Origin: Deinococcus multiflagellatus | Lineage (GTDB): Bacteria; Deinococcota; Deinococci; Deinococcales; Deinococcaceae | NCBI RefSeq assembly: GCF_020166415.1 | Contig: NZ_JAIQXV010000011.1 | Location: 79,316-143,315 of the forward strand | Direction of reading: 5' to 3' | Length of the DNA stretch: 64,000 nucleotides | Shown: positions 20,651 through 30,674 of the stretch, piece after piece | Layout: each line of letters begins with the position of its first letter | Position numbering within the stretch: position 1 is the stretch's first letter | Translations under genes and position numbers: made by a program | Notes under the pieces: generated by a model | Databases searched by the model: none | What the model was told of the DNA's origin: nothing | What the model saw: only the letters and a program-made list of their open reading frames with translations

Positions 20651-21295
20651 ATGAGCGACACCCCGCCCCTCACCGTACAGACCCCCGAGCAGGCCCTGGC
20701 CCTGCTGGACCCCCAGACCCTGAGCCTGCTGGGCGCTTTTGCCGAGCCCATGACCCCCAGCGAGGCCGCGCGTAGCCTGGGCCAGCCCGCCAACCGCGTG
20801 ACCTACCATGTGCGCCGCCTGCTGAGCCTGGGCCTGCTGGAAACCGCGCAGACGGTGGGCAAACGCGCGCGGTACCAAGTGGTGGCCGTGACCTTCGTGG
20901 TGCCCTACCGCCTGACCGCCGCCGCCGACGTGAGCGAGATGTTCACGCCGCTGTTCCGCGAGGTCTCGGGGCGCTTTGCCCAGGCCGCGCGCGACCGCGC
21001 CCAGGAACTCAGCGAGGAGAGGCTGGAAGGCGCGATTACCCTGCGCCTGGGCCACCACCAGCCGCTGCATATGGACCCGCCCCCCGCCGCCCTGATTCGC
21101 TACGCCCTGAACGCCAACGTGCGCACCTTTGACCTGAATGCCGAGGACTACGCCGCGCTGCAGGCCGAACTGGGCGAGCTGCTGGAACGCTACGCCGCCC
21201 GCGCGACGACATCGGGCGAGCGCCGCCCCTGCACCGCTGTGGCCATCACCTTTCCCGGCGCCTTGTTCGAAGCGGCCCCCGAGGCCGGCGCATGA
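20651..21295 (+). CDS. Winged-helix (ArsR-like) transcriptional regulator
   Basis: A 214-residue protein with an N-terminal winged helix-turn-helix at about residues 20-75: LDPQTLSLLGAFAEPMTPSEAARSLGQPANRVTYHVRRLLSLGLLE. This is the ArsR/helix_turn_helix-20 type. The rest, about 140 residues, is likely a ligand or dimer domain without motifs I recognise. The stop overlaps the start of the ABC ATPase gene as ATGA. It therefore probably controls its own operon, which encodes an exporter. CATAGT lies six bases before the ATG. Confidence 0.85.
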   Translation: MSDTPPLTVQTPEQALALLDPQTLSLLGAFAEPMTPSEAARSLGQPANRVTYHVRRLLSLGLLETAQTVGKRARYQVVAVTFVVPYRLTAAADVSEMFTPLFREVSGRFAQAARDRAQELSEERLEGAITLRLGHHQPLHMDPPPAALIRYALNANVRTFDLNAEDYAALQAELGELLERYAARATTSGERRPCTAVAITFPGALFEAAPEAGA

Positions 21296-22242
21296 GTGCG
21301 CTGACGGCTATCCGCGACCAGGGGGAGCAGGCCGCCCCTCCCACCTCCCCCCGCACTGCCGACGCCCTGCATGTCCAGGGGCTGACGAAGCGCTACGGCG
21401 CCCACCCGGTCCTGCAGGGCCTGAACCTGAGCCTGCCGGCGGGCGCCCTGGGGCTGTTCCTGGGTCCCAACGGCGCGGGCAAGACCACCACGCTGCGGCT
21501 GCTGGCCGGCCTGGAGGCCCCCGACAGCGGCACCTTCACCCTGCTGGGCCGCGCGCCCCACCCGGCGCTGCGCCGCGAGGTGGCCTTTACGCTGGAGGAA
21601 CCGCGCTTTTACCCGCACCTGAGCCTGCTGGACAACCTGCGGGTGGTGGCCGGCTACCGGGGCCTGCGCCGCGCAGGGGTCTGGGCGGCGGGGGCGCTGG
21701 AGCGGGTGGGGCTGCGGGAGAGCGCGCACCGGGCCTTCGGGCGCTGCTCGCTGGGCATGCGCCAGCGCCTGTATCTGGCCAGCACCCTCACCCCGGACCT
21801 GCGGCTGCTGCTGCTGGACGAACCCACCAATGGCCTGGACGTGGAAGGCCGCGAGGCCCTCTGGTCGGTGCTGACCCGCCTGCGGGACGACGGGGTGAGC
21901 CTGCTGGTGTCCACCCATCAGGTGCTGGAAGCCGAGCGCTCTGCCGACCACCTGAGCGTGCTGCACGGGGGCCGCAGCGTTTTTGATGGCCCGCTGAGCG
22001 CGCTGCAGGCGCAGCGGCGGCTGGTGCTGCAGGTGCCCGACCCGGCCCAGACGGCGCTCGCCCTGCAGGCCCACGGCCACGCCACCCAGAGCGGGCGCGG
22101 CGCCGGCGAACTGGTGGTGCAGGCCGCGCCCGCCCAGGCCGCGCAGGTGCTGGGCCTGCTGAGCACCCTGAACCTGCCCGTGTACGGCAGCCGCCCCGAA
22201 GACCTGGAAGAGCTGTACTGGAGAATCAAAGATGCGTCCTGA
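21292..22242 (+). CDS. ABC transporter ATP-binding protein
   Basis: A 316-residue ATPase of an ABC-2 type exporter. Visible motifs: Walker A GPNGAGKTT, a short Q-loop region around FTLEEPRFYP, the signature CSLGMRQRLYLA, Walker B LLLLDEP with the D-loop NGLDVEG, and the H-loop STHQVLEAE. About 90 C-terminal residues follow the ATPase core, as in DrrA/NatA types. It overlaps the regulator upstream (4 bases) and the permease downstream (11 bases). The three genes therefore form one translation-coupled unit. The exported substrate is unknown. Confidence 0.92.
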   Translation: MSALTAIRDQGEQAAPPTSPRTADALHVQGLTKRYGAHPVLQGLNLSLPAGALGLFLGPNGAGKTTTLRLLAGLEAPDSGTFTLLGRAPHPALRREVAFTLEEPRFYPHLSLLDNLRVVAGYRGLRRAGVWAAGALERVGLRESAHRAFGRCSLGMRQRLYLASTLTPDLRLLLLDEPTNGLDVEGREALWSVLTRLRDDGVSLLVSTHQVLEAERSADHLSVLHGGRSVFDGPLSALQAQRRLVLQVPDPAQTALALQAHGHATQSGRGAGELVVQAAPAQAAQVLGLLSTLNLPVYGSRPEDLEELYWRIKDAS

Positions 22243-22891
22243 GCCCCTGCCCCTGTACCCGGAACTTCTGAAATTCAAGCGCCAGCCGCTGGCGCTGGCC
22301 CTCACGGCCTCGGCGCTGGGGCTGCCGGCCCTGCTGTGGGGGGCGCAGCACCTGGGCCCGGTGGCGCTGAGCGCTTCGGCGCCGGGGTGGCTGCTGCCGG
22401 CACACGCGGCGGTGGCCCTGCTGCTGCCCTACCTGGTGACCCTGGAAGACGGCCTGGGCACACCGCGCTGGCTGAAGACCACGCCCACCCACCCCAGCCG
22501 CGTGGTGGCGGCCAAGGTGGTACTGGTGCTGGCCGTGGCCCTGCTGGGCGCGGCGATGGCCCTGGCGCTGGGCAGCCCGCTCCCCACGCCCACCCAGGCG
22601 CTGACCGGGCTGCTGGGCGTGCTCTCCAGCACCCTCACCCTGACCGTCCTGAGCCTGCTGACGCGCCACTTCGCCGCCACGCTGGTGATCGGGGTGGTGT
22701 GGCTGCAGCTGGCCCCCGCGCTGCTGACCCTGCTGCCCGAGGGCGTGCGAGGCACGCTGGGGGCCATGCTGCCTGCCCTGGGCCTGACCCAGTTCGGGGA
22801 CACGGCACAGCTGCTGCCCCGGCTGCTGGCCCACGCCCTGCTGCTGCTGGTCCTGTGGGCGCTGCTGCGCCGCCGCGCCCCGCACTGGTAA
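22232..22891 (+). CDS. ABC transporter permease
   Basis: A 219-residue integral membrane protein with about six hydrophobic segments (LALALTASALGLPALLWGAQ, VALLLPYLVTL, VVLVLAVALLGAAMALALG, GLLGVLSSTLTLTVLSLL, LVIGVVWLQLAPALLTLL, LLAHALLLLVLWALL). GGAGA lies seven bases before the ATG, inside the ATPase gene. Position and topology make it the membrane half of the exporter. It is short for the ABC-2 family and shows little else. Confidence 0.82.
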   Translation: MRPEPLPLYPELLKFKRQPLALALTASALGLPALLWGAQHLGPVALSASAPGWLLPAHAAVALLLPYLVTLEDGLGTPRWLKTTPTHPSRVVAAKVVLVLAVALLGAAMALALGSPLPTPTQALTGLLGVLSSTLTLTVLSLLTRHFAATLVIGVVWLQLAPALLTLLPEGVRGTLGAMLPALGLTQFGDTAQLLPRLLAHALLLLVLWALLRRRAPHW

Positions 22892-22993
22892 GCGGGAGGG
22901 GCAGGGCTGGGTGGGAAGGCCAGGACAAGAGGCCTTCCCAAACGCCCGTTAGGCGGCGCGTGGCATCATGGGCCCAGACGGAGGCACCCACCC

Positions 22994-25125
<2,132 letters not shown>

Positions 25126-25129
<4 letters not shown>

Positions 25130-25395
25130 CCGGCGCCCCGGCGCCCCGGCGACCCTGGCGATTGGCCGGGACCATCAGCGTGGGCCTGGGGGTGACGGGC
25201 ATGCTGATCGGCGGCCTGCTGGCCCTGCCGGGGTTGGGGCTGGGGTTTGTGCTGGCGCTGTCAGGGGGCGGTCCTGAAGCCCTGAAGGACGCCCCAGATG
25301 TGGGCCCAGCCCTGGTGCTGCTGACCGCCGCGTTCGGACTGACGGTGGCGGGGGTGGGCTGTCTCATCGCCTCGTCGTGGCTGGACCCGAGATGA
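25126..25395 (+). CDS. Small membrane protein of unknown function
   Basis: An 89-residue protein with two hydrophobic segments ([30 protein letters not shown] and [24 protein letters not shown]). The GTG start overlaps the mutase stop as GTGA, and its own stop overlaps the next start as ATGA. It is thus tied by translation to the mutase gene. No family is recognised. Confidence 0.7.
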
Positions 25396-25853
25396 GGGCC
25401 GCCGTGAGCAACCCAGCCCGCCGCCACACCGTACAGGCAGCCATGAAAGCCATGCTGCTCTCCCTCTGCACCCTGCTGACCCTGGCGGGGGCCCAGGGCC
25501 TCCCCCCTGTCCCGTACCAGAACACCCCGGCCGTGACCACGGTGGGCGGCCTGAAGGTCTGTCAGGTGGGCGAGACCCGGTATCTGCTGGACCGCGCGGG
25601 CCGGGTGCGCAGTCTGGACTACGCCCGCCTGATTCCCGACAACACGCTGCGCGTGCGCCAGAGCTATGACCGCGCCGGGCGCCTGACCGGCATGCAGGTG
25701 CAGTGGACCGGCTTTGCGGGCCCGCTGCTGAACGTGCGCGGGGCCTTCGACGCGCGGGGGCGGCTGGTGAAGGAAACGGGCTTTCGCCGGGCGGGCGTCA
25801 CCACACCGCTGCGCTCGTACCTGCGCCCTGTGCCCCGGGGGCTGAAGTGCTGA
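25392..25853 (+). CDS. Exported protein of unknown function
   Basis: A 153-residue protein with a signal peptide core (MLLSLCTLLTLAGAQG). The mature part has YD-like or MORN-like short strands (YLLDRAGRVRSLDYARL, RQSYDRAGRLTGMQVQW, AFDARGRLVKETGF), a beta-hairpin repeat seen in surface proteins. The ATG overlapping the previous stop as ATGA was chosen; an ATG 17 codons later gives a shorter, cleaner signal peptide and is a real alternative. Two Cys residues remain in the mature protein (VCQ and the C-terminal KC). Confidence 0.65.
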   Translation: MRAAVSNPARRHTVQAAMKAMLLSLCTLLTLAGAQGLPPVPYQNTPAVTTVGGLKVCQVGETRYLLDRAGRVRSLDYARLIPDNTLRVRQSYDRAGRLTGMQVQWTGFAGPLLNVRGAFDARGRLVKETGFRRAGVTTPLRSYLRPVPRGLKC

Positions 25854-25891
25854 GGCCCAACGTGCTGAGGCCCACAGTGCTGAGACGCTGG
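25847..25891 (+). repeat. Three tandem 15-bp units at a gene junction
   Basis: GTGCTGAGGCCCAAC, GTGCTGAGGCCCACA and GTGCTGAGACGCTGG follow each other. The first holds the TGA stop of the upstream gene; the second and third offer in-frame GTG starts for the next gene. Confidence 0.75.
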
Positions 25892-26422
25892 GCCGCGCTG
25901 GGCCTCCTGACCCTGAGCGTGTCGGCGGGGGCAGGTGGGGGCCACGCCCCGCTGCCTGCGGCGGCCCAGACCCAGGCGGTGCGGACGCTGGTGGCGCAGA
26001 CCGACGCCGCCCGGGGGCAGTTCGTGGTGTTCTCGGGAAGCTCGGTGCCGTGCATCATGGACGCGGCGTTCCAGGTGGACACCTGGACGGACCGGCGGGG
26101 CGTGGTGCGCCGCCTGTTCTTTTCGGCCACCAACCTGCTGGAGGGGGGCCGCACCGAGTATCTGGTGTACTGGGACGCCAGCGGCCACCCCCGGTATCTG
26201 TCCCAAAGCCAGTTGCTCCGGGCTGGGCCCACCGCCGGGCCGCAGCCCAGCCCAGGGGGCACCACCCGCACCGAACTCTTCATTGACTCCTCAGGCCGCG
26301 TGGTGCAGCGGCTGGAACAGGGGCCGGTCACCGAGCGGGACCGCGTGCTGTGGCCGCAGATTCTTCAGAACCTCCGGCCCGCCGACCTCATCAAGGAGTT
26401 GACCTGTCCACCCATCCGCTGA
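25862..26422 (+). CDS. Exported protein of unknown function
   Basis: A 186-residue protein beginning with [27 protein letters not shown], a signal peptide. The mature part contains [20 protein letters not shown] and [19 protein letters not shown], again short strand-turn units like those of its upstream neighbour. The two may be related surface proteins. The GTG start lies in the second unit of a 15-bp tandem repeat; the GTG of the third unit, 15 bases later, would serve equally well. The 3' end overlaps the start of meaB. Confidence 0.6.
   Translation: MLRPTVLRRWAALGLLTLSVSAGAGGGHAPLPAAAQTQAVRTLVAQTDAARGQFVVFSGSSVPCIMDAAFQVDTWTDRRGVVRRLFFSATNLLEGGRTEYLVYWDASGHPRYLSQSQLLRAGPTAGPQPSPGGTTRTELFIDSSGRVVQRLEQGPVTERDRVLWPQILQNLRPADLIKELTCPPIR
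26393..26398 (+). promoter_or_regulatory. Ribosome binding site pointing to a CTG start of meaB
   Basis: AAGGAG lies five bases before a CTG codon inside the upstream gene. No ATG, GTG or TTG stands in the meaB frame at a fitting distance. Confidence 0.55.
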
Positions 26423-27357
26423 CCTCTCCCCTGCTGTCGGGTCACCGCCGGGCGCTGGCCAAGGCGATCACGCTGACGGAATCCACGCGCCCCGAGCATG
26501 AAGAGAGCGCCCAGGCCCTGCTGGCCGAGGTGCTGCCCCACGCAGGCCGCGCCATTCGCCTGGGCCTGACCGGCGTGCCGGGCGTGGGCAAAAGCACGTT
26601 TATTGAAGCGCTGGGTCTGCGTCTGGCGGATGCCGGGCACCGCGTGGCGGTGCTGGCAGTGGACCCCAGCAGCGCGCGCACGGGCGGGTCCATCATGGGC
26701 GACAAGACGCGCATGCCCCGGCTGACGGTGCACCCCCAGGCCTTTATTCGCCCCAGCCCGTCCGGCGGCACGCTGGGCGGCGTCGCGCGGCGCACCCGCG
26801 AGGCCATCACGCTGTGCGAGGCTGCCGGGTACGACGTGGTGCTGGTGGAAACCGTGGGCGTGGGCCAGAGCGAAACCCAGGTGGCCGCCATGACCGACCT
26901 CTTTTTGCTGCTGACCCTGCCCAACGCCGGCGATGAACTGCAGGGCATCAAGCGCGGGATCATGGAACTGGCGGACCTGTGCGTGGTGAACAAGGCCGAC
27001 ACCAACCCGCAGGCGGCCGTGCGTGCCCAGACGGAACTGCGCGCGGCCCTGACCCTGCTGACCCCCCATGACGCCCCGTGGCGCCCTCTGGCCCTGCGTG
27101 CCTCTGCGCTGAGCGGCGAAGGGCTGGATGAGGTGTGGGCCGCTGTGGAGCGCTACCGCGAGGCCGTGGATCTGCCCGCCAAACGCCGCGCCCAGACCGC
27201 CGTGTGGTTTGACGAGCTGCTGCGCGAGGCCGCATGGCGCGCATTCCAGGCCGGGGTGGACCCGGAGCAGCTTCGCCAGCTGCGCGCCGAGGTGGAGGCC
27301 GGGCGCCTGACCGCTGTTCAGGGCGTGGCGGCGTTGCTGGGCCCATCCGCCAGCTGA
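26404..27357 (+). CDS. meaB: Methylmalonyl-CoA mutase-associated GTPase MeaB
   Basis: MeaB (ArgK family) is a G3E P-loop GTPase that loads and protects the B12 cofactor of methylmalonyl-CoA mutase. Motifs: [12 protein letters not shown] near the N-terminus, Walker [34 protein letters not shown] (switch region), [14 protein letters not shown], and the base-specifying VVNKAD. The mutase gene lies 1.3 kb upstream on the same strand, which supports the pairing. I place the start at a CTG ([20 protein letters not shown]) because AAGGAG stands five bases before it. This overlaps the upstream gene by 19 bases and should be regarded as likely rather than certain. Confidence 0.93.
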   Translation: MSTHPLTSPLLSGHRRALAKAITLTESTRPEHEESAQALLAEVLPHAGRAIRLGLTGVPGVGKSTFIEALGLRLADAGHRVAVLAVDPSSARTGGSIMGDKTRMPRLTVHPQAFIRPSPSGGTLGGVARRTREAITLCEAAGYDVVLVETVGVGQSETQVAAMTDLFLLLTLPNAGDELQGIKRGIMELADLCVVNKADTNPQAAVRAQTELRAALTLLTPHDAPWRPLALRASALSGEGLDEVWAAVERYREAVDLPAKRRAQTAVWFDELLREAAWRAFQAGVDPEQLRQLRAEVEAGRLTAVQGVAALLGPSAS

Positions 27358-27363
27358 GACGGA

Positions 27364-27487
27364 CCGACTCTGATGCCACAGCAGAGTGGGAAGAGCGAGG
27401 AGGGCTTGTCCATCGCCGTCATCCCGCATGTGCTCGTGTTCGCTGTGCGCTGCAGCGCTGCAAGTCCGCTCACCTCTCGCCTTCAGC
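27364..27487. repeat. Intergenic repeat, family D, copy 1
   Basis: This segment matches the reverse complement of 54231-54385 over most of its length. Shared words include GCAGAGTGGGAAGAGCG, TCCATCGCCG and AGTCCGCTCACC followed by CTCGCCTTCA. It lies between meaB and the tail of the first DNA glycosylase gene, whose last codons lie inside it. Confidence 0.65.
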
Positions 27488-28135
27488 TCTCCTGCGTTCC
27501 CTCTGAGCCCCTCCGCCCCCAACACTGGGCTTGCCCGGCGACACCCACGCGTTGCCCGTAATCAGAAAGCGCCAGGGCAACTCGGCCCCCTGGCGCAGGC
27601 CCACGCGGGCGGTGGTGGTGACCTGCTCGTCTGGCACGGGCTCGCCGGGCACCAGGAAGAACGCCGGCCCATTGATCGGCTGACCGCGCAATTCTGGGTC
27701 CAGGTGCAGGGCCTGCACCAGCTTGGCCGGGCCATTGGTCAGGTCCACGCGGCGCTTCACGGGGCGGCGCTCGCGCATGCGCTCCTCGCCCAGCAGCGGC
27801 TCGGCGGCGCGCACCAGAATGGACGCCTGCACACCCTGGGGGCGGCAGATCACGTTCAGCAGCGGCTGGTCGTAGGCGAGGTGGTAATACACGCGCCCGG
27901 GTGGCCCGGCCATCATGGCGGCGGCGCCGGGCAGACGGGCGATGACGTGGCAGCTGGGGTCACGCGGGCAATCGTAGGCTTCGGTTTCCACGATGCGGGC
28001 GGCCAGGGTCACGCCGTCCGGCAGCACCCGCACCATCACTGCCCCCAGCAGCGCGCGGGCCACGGCCACTGGATCACCCGCGAAGAACTCGGGGGGCAGG
28101 GCCTGCTCCTGCGGAAAGGCCGGCGCAAACAGCAT
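27470..28135 (-). CDS. DNA-3-methyladenine glycosylase, AAG (Mpg) family, copy 1
   Basis: A 221-residue AAG/Mpg-family base excision enzyme, which removes alkylated purines such as 3-methyladenine from DNA. The catalytic Glu52 and Tyr54 (RIVETEAY), His63 (DPSCH), Tyr84, Asn94 (PLLNV) and the Arg in ILVRAAEP match human E125, Y127, H136, Y159, N169 and R182. The pocket therefore looks intact. The ATG MLFAPAFPQ was chosen; there is no clear ribosome binding site. The last residues (RRAEGER) are encoded by intergenic repeat sequence, so the natural C-terminus has probably been replaced. A diverged paralogue lies 69 bases upstream. Confidence 0.9.
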   Translation of the reverse strand: MLFAPAFPQEQALPPEFFAGDPVAVARALLGAVMVRVLPDGVTLAARIVETEAYDCPRDPSCHVIARLPGAAAMMAGPPGRVYYHLAYDQPLLNVICRPQGVQASILVRAAEPLLGEERMRERRPVKRRVDLTNGPAKLVQALHLDPELRGQPINGPAFFLVPGEPVPDEQVTTTARVGLRQGAELPWRFLITGNAWVSPGKPSVGGGGAQRERRRAEGER

Positions 28136-28185
28136 GGCTGAGCTTACGAAACTGGGCGGTCCAGGCCCCTGGGGCCACCTTGACC

Positions 28186-28215
28186 GTCCATCAACGATCA
28201 ACCATCAACCGTCCC
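28186..28215. repeat. Family A word repeat
   Basis: The words GTCCATCAACGATCAACC and ATCAACCGTC match the ATCAACC tracts at 4408-4452 and 41403-41436. The stop codon of the second glycosylase gene lies inside. Confidence 0.55.
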
Positions 28216-28816
28216 CCACCACCGCCATGCTGGGCAGGGCCGGCGACACCCAGGGATTGCCGCGAAGGGTGAAGCGCCAGGGCAGGTGGCGCCCTTCCTT
28301 GATGCCCACGCGGGCGGTCACGCGCACGGCGTCGTCGGCCAGTGGGGTTTCTGCGGGCCGCAGATGAAGGGCAGGGCTGTCCACCCGCGTGCCCGCAATC
28401 TGGGCGGGGTTCAGGCCCAGGGCATAGACCAGCTTGGCCGGGCCGTTGCTCAGGTCGCGCTCGCGGGTCACCGGGCGGAAGGTGAGCATCTGACCCAGGC
28501 CTTCGAGCGGCTCTATGGCACGGATCAGCACACTGGCCGACACGCCTTTGGGCCGGCAGGAGACCTGCAGCAGGGGGTGGCCGTGCGCCGCCCAGAACAG
28601 CCAGTGGCCGGGGGCAATCGCCATCTCGGCGCTGCGGGCGGCGTGAAAGCGCCCGGCAGTGCAGGCAGGATCGCGCGGGCAATCGTAGGCTTCGGTTTCG
28701 ACAATGCGGCCACTGAGGCGCTCGCCCGAGTCCAGCACGCGCACCAGCGTGGCCCCCAGCAGCGCGCGGGCGATGGACACCGGATCACCGGCAAAGTGGC
28801 TGGGGGGCAGGTTCAC
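28205..28816 (-). CDS. AAG-family DNA glycosylase paralogue, copy 2, diverged active site
   Basis: A 203-residue paralogue of the neighbouring glycosylase (shared ARALLGA, RIVETEAYDCPRDP, SNGPAKLV, ITGNAWVSP/RGNPWVSP). It keeps Glu42, Tyr44 and the late Arg (VLIRAIEP), and has Phe74 where human AAG has Tyr159. The active-site His is Thr53 (DPACT) and the guanine-excluding Asn is Gln84 (PLLQV). Base choice is therefore probably altered, or activity lost. The GTG start overlaps the stop of the membrane protein gene upstream as GTGA, which fixes it. The 3' end and stop codon lie in a family A repeat. Confidence 0.85.
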   Translation of the reverse strand: MNLPPSHFAGDPVSIARALLGATLVRVLDSGERLSGRIVETEAYDCPRDPACTAGRFHAARSAEMAIAPGHWLFWAAHGHPLLQVSCRPKGVSASVLIRAIEPLEGLGQMLTFRPVTRERDLSNGPAKLVYALGLNPAQIAGTRVDSPALHLRPAETPLADDAVRVTARVGIKEGRHLPWRFTLRGNPWVSPALPSMAVVGDG

Positions 28817-29211
28817 CGGCCTGCACGGCGGCTGGCAACGATCACCCAGATGAGGCCCACGCCAACCAGCAGGGCAAATCCGATATCCAAACCCGTCAAT
28901 GTCTCCTGACGCGCCAGCTTGAGGATGGGACGCGCCAGAGCGGGCCATGCCAGCGCGGCCATCAGCGGCCAGGGCGGGCCCTGAAGAGCCGTCCGGCCCC
29001 GGGTCCGCCACAGCTCAGCGCCCGCCCAGATGATGAAGGCGAAGGGCACCAGGGCCAGCACCACACGCAGCGCACGGTGATCGGGCAGCACCAGCAGACC
29101 CATGGCAGAAGCGCCGGCGTACGCGGTCACGATGACCAGCATCAACCACCCCGCCCCCACGCTGGGCGGCGGGCCCCGGTGGGTTTCCTGCTCTGGCTGC
29201 GGCCCAGTCAT
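28813..29211 (-). CDS. Small multi-span membrane protein
   Basis: A 132-residue protein with about four hydrophobic segments (GWLMLVIVTAYAGASAMGLLVL, LRVVLALVPFAFIIWAGAEL, LMAALAWPALARPIL, IGFALLVGVGLIWVIVAS). No family is recognised. It overlaps the genes on both sides by four bases (ATGA upstream, GTGA downstream) and so belongs to the operon that runs from the ABC exporter to the DNA glycosylases. It may be an accessory membrane factor of the exporter. Confidence 0.7.
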   Translation of the reverse strand: MTGPQPEQETHRGPPPSVGAGWLMLVIVTAYAGASAMGLLVLPDHRALRVVLALVPFAFIIWAGAELWRTRGRTALQGPPWPLMAALAWPALARPILKLARQETLTGLDIGFALLVGVGLIWVIVASRRAGR

Positions 29212-29621
29212 GACGCGTCACTGGGGCGACACGCCACCACCACGAACAGGCCCAGCAGCGCCACCAACATAGCCAGCAGGGCGCCATCAAGGACAGAGAG
29301 GCCGGCGTCCAGCGCCCGCATCACCCGCTGGCCCAGCAGCTGAGCAGTCAGGAGCACCATCATGGTCATCACGAGGTGCTGGCCGTGGTCCTGCATTGTG
29401 GCCTGCCCGGGGCCGCGCACCAGCCGCCGCAGCAGCCACCCGGCCAGCCCGGCCTGCACCGCCGCCACAGTCCAGGACAGGGCGTGGTGATCGGCGGGCG
29501 GCAGCCACAGGGCCAGCTGAAGCCCGGTGCCCAGCAGCGCCAGCACCACCATGACTCGGGGCCAGAGCAGCGAATGGTCCTCGCCACGCGGCGCATGTTG
29601 GGGAACAGTGCAGCGCGTCAT
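29208..29621 (-). CDS. Small multi-span membrane protein
   Basis: A 137-residue protein with about four hydrophobic segments (VMVVLALLGTGLQLALWL, TVAAVQAGLAGWLLRRL, LVMTMMVLLTAQLLG, LLAMLVALLGLFVVVAC). It shares the pattern of an N-terminal polar stretch and a repeated DHxALxW/R-V motif (ADHHALSWTVA here, PDHRALRVVLA in the next gene). The two small genes may be duplicates. It overlaps the ABC ATPase stop by four bases (ATGA). Confidence 0.7.
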   Translation of the reverse strand: MTRCTVPQHAPRGEDHSLLWPRVMVVLALLGTGLQLALWLPPADHHALSWTVAAVQAGLAGWLLRRLVRGPGQATMQDHGQHLVMTMMVLLTAQLLGQRVMRALDAGLSVLDGALLAMLVALLGLFVVVACRPSDAS

Positions 29622-30583
29622 GCCCCCGAGTGTACCGCCCCCCGCAGCAGCCCGCCCTCGTAGATGCGGCGGATGGTGGCCTCGATGTCGGGCTCTTTCA
29701 CGGTGAGGTCGCGCACGGGGGCGTGGGCGGTCACGCGGGCAATGGGGCCAGCGGCGGGGCCGGTAAAGGCGTAGCGGGCGCGGGGCCCCTCGGTGCCCAG
29801 CAGGGTCAGGCCAGGCACCTGGGCATCGGCGGGAGACGCGTCGTAGTCCACATGCAGTTCGCGGGCGCTGCCGTAGCGGGTCTGGAGCTGACCCAGATCG
29901 CCATCGTAGAGCAGCTGGCCGTGGTCAATGATCAGCACGCGCCGGGCCAGCCGTTCCACGTCGCCCAGGTCGTGCGTGGTGAGCAGCACCGTCACGCCGC
30001 GCTCGCGGCTGACATGGGCCACAAAGTCGCGAATGCGCTCCTTGGCCACCACGTCCAGGCCCACGGTGGGTTCATCCAGAAACAGCAGTTCCGGGTCGTG
30101 CAGCAGCGCGGCGGCCAGATCGGCGCGCATGCGCTGGCCCAGGCTGAGGGCCCGCGCCGGGGTGTGCAGAAAGGGCCCCAGGTCCAGCAGCTCGGTAAAA
30201 GTGGTCAGGTTGGCCTGCCAGCGGGCCGGCGGCACCCGGTAGACGTGGCGCAGCAACTCCAGGCTGTCGCGCACCGGCAGGTCCCACCACAGGGTGGTGC
30301 GCTGCCCGAACACGGCCCCCAGCCGCGCCACATGCTGGCGCCGCGACTTCCAGGGCACCAGCCCGCCCACGCGCACCTCGCCCCGGTCTGGCACCAGCAG
30401 GCCAGTGAGAATCTTGACGGTGGTGCTTTTGCCGGCGCCATTGGGCCCCAGGTAACCCACGACCTCGCCGGGCGCCACCTGAAACGAGATATCGCGCACC
30501 GCTTCATGGACCCGCCGTACCGGGCGCAGGGGCGAGCCACCCCGGCTGGTAAAGGTCTTGTGCAGGTGTTCAACGTGAATCAT
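29618..30583 (-). CDS. ABC transporter ATP-binding protein (ABC-2 exporter)
   Basis: A 321-residue ATPase with Walker A GPNGAGKST, a signature LSLGQRMR, Walker B LLFLDEP with D-loop VGLDVVAKE, and the H-loop LLTTHDLGDVERLA. The N-terminus HKTFTSRGGSPLRPVRRVHEAVRDISF and the GQRTTLWWDLPVRDSLELLRHVYRV segment place it with the ATPases that pair with DUF990-type permeases. Start: ATG with AAAGGAG six bases upstream. Two permease genes precede it, so the three form one exporter. Its substrate is unknown. Confidence 0.92.
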   Translation of the reverse strand: MIHVEHLHKTFTSRGGSPLRPVRRVHEAVRDISFQVAPGEVVGYLGPNGAGKSTTVKILTGLLVPDRGEVRVGGLVPWKSRRQHVARLGAVFGQRTTLWWDLPVRDSLELLRHVYRVPPARWQANLTTFTELLDLGPFLHTPARALSLGQRMRADLAAALLHDPELLFLDEPTVGLDVVAKERIRDFVAHVSRERGVTVLLTTHDLGDVERLARRVLIIDHGQLLYDGDLGQLQTRYGSARELHVDYDASPADAQVPGLTLLGTEGPRARYAFTGPAAGPIARVTAHAPVRDLTVKEPDIEATIRRIYEGGLLRGAVHSGA

Positions 30584-30599
30584 GGGTGCTCCTTTGGAG

Positions 30600-30672
30600 G
30601 GGGTGTGGGAAGTGGGGTGTAGGTTGTCGGAAAGGCTGTTCCTACAGCCCACACCCCACGACCTACAACCCC
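30600..30672. repeat. Low-complexity word repeat, family C
   Basis: Words such as GTGTGGGAAGTGGGGTGTAGG and, on the other strand, GGTTGTAGGTCGTGGGGTG fill the spacer between a permease stop codon and the ATPase ribosome binding site. Similar words occur at 2283-2320. Confidence 0.5.
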
Positions 30673-30674
30673 CC

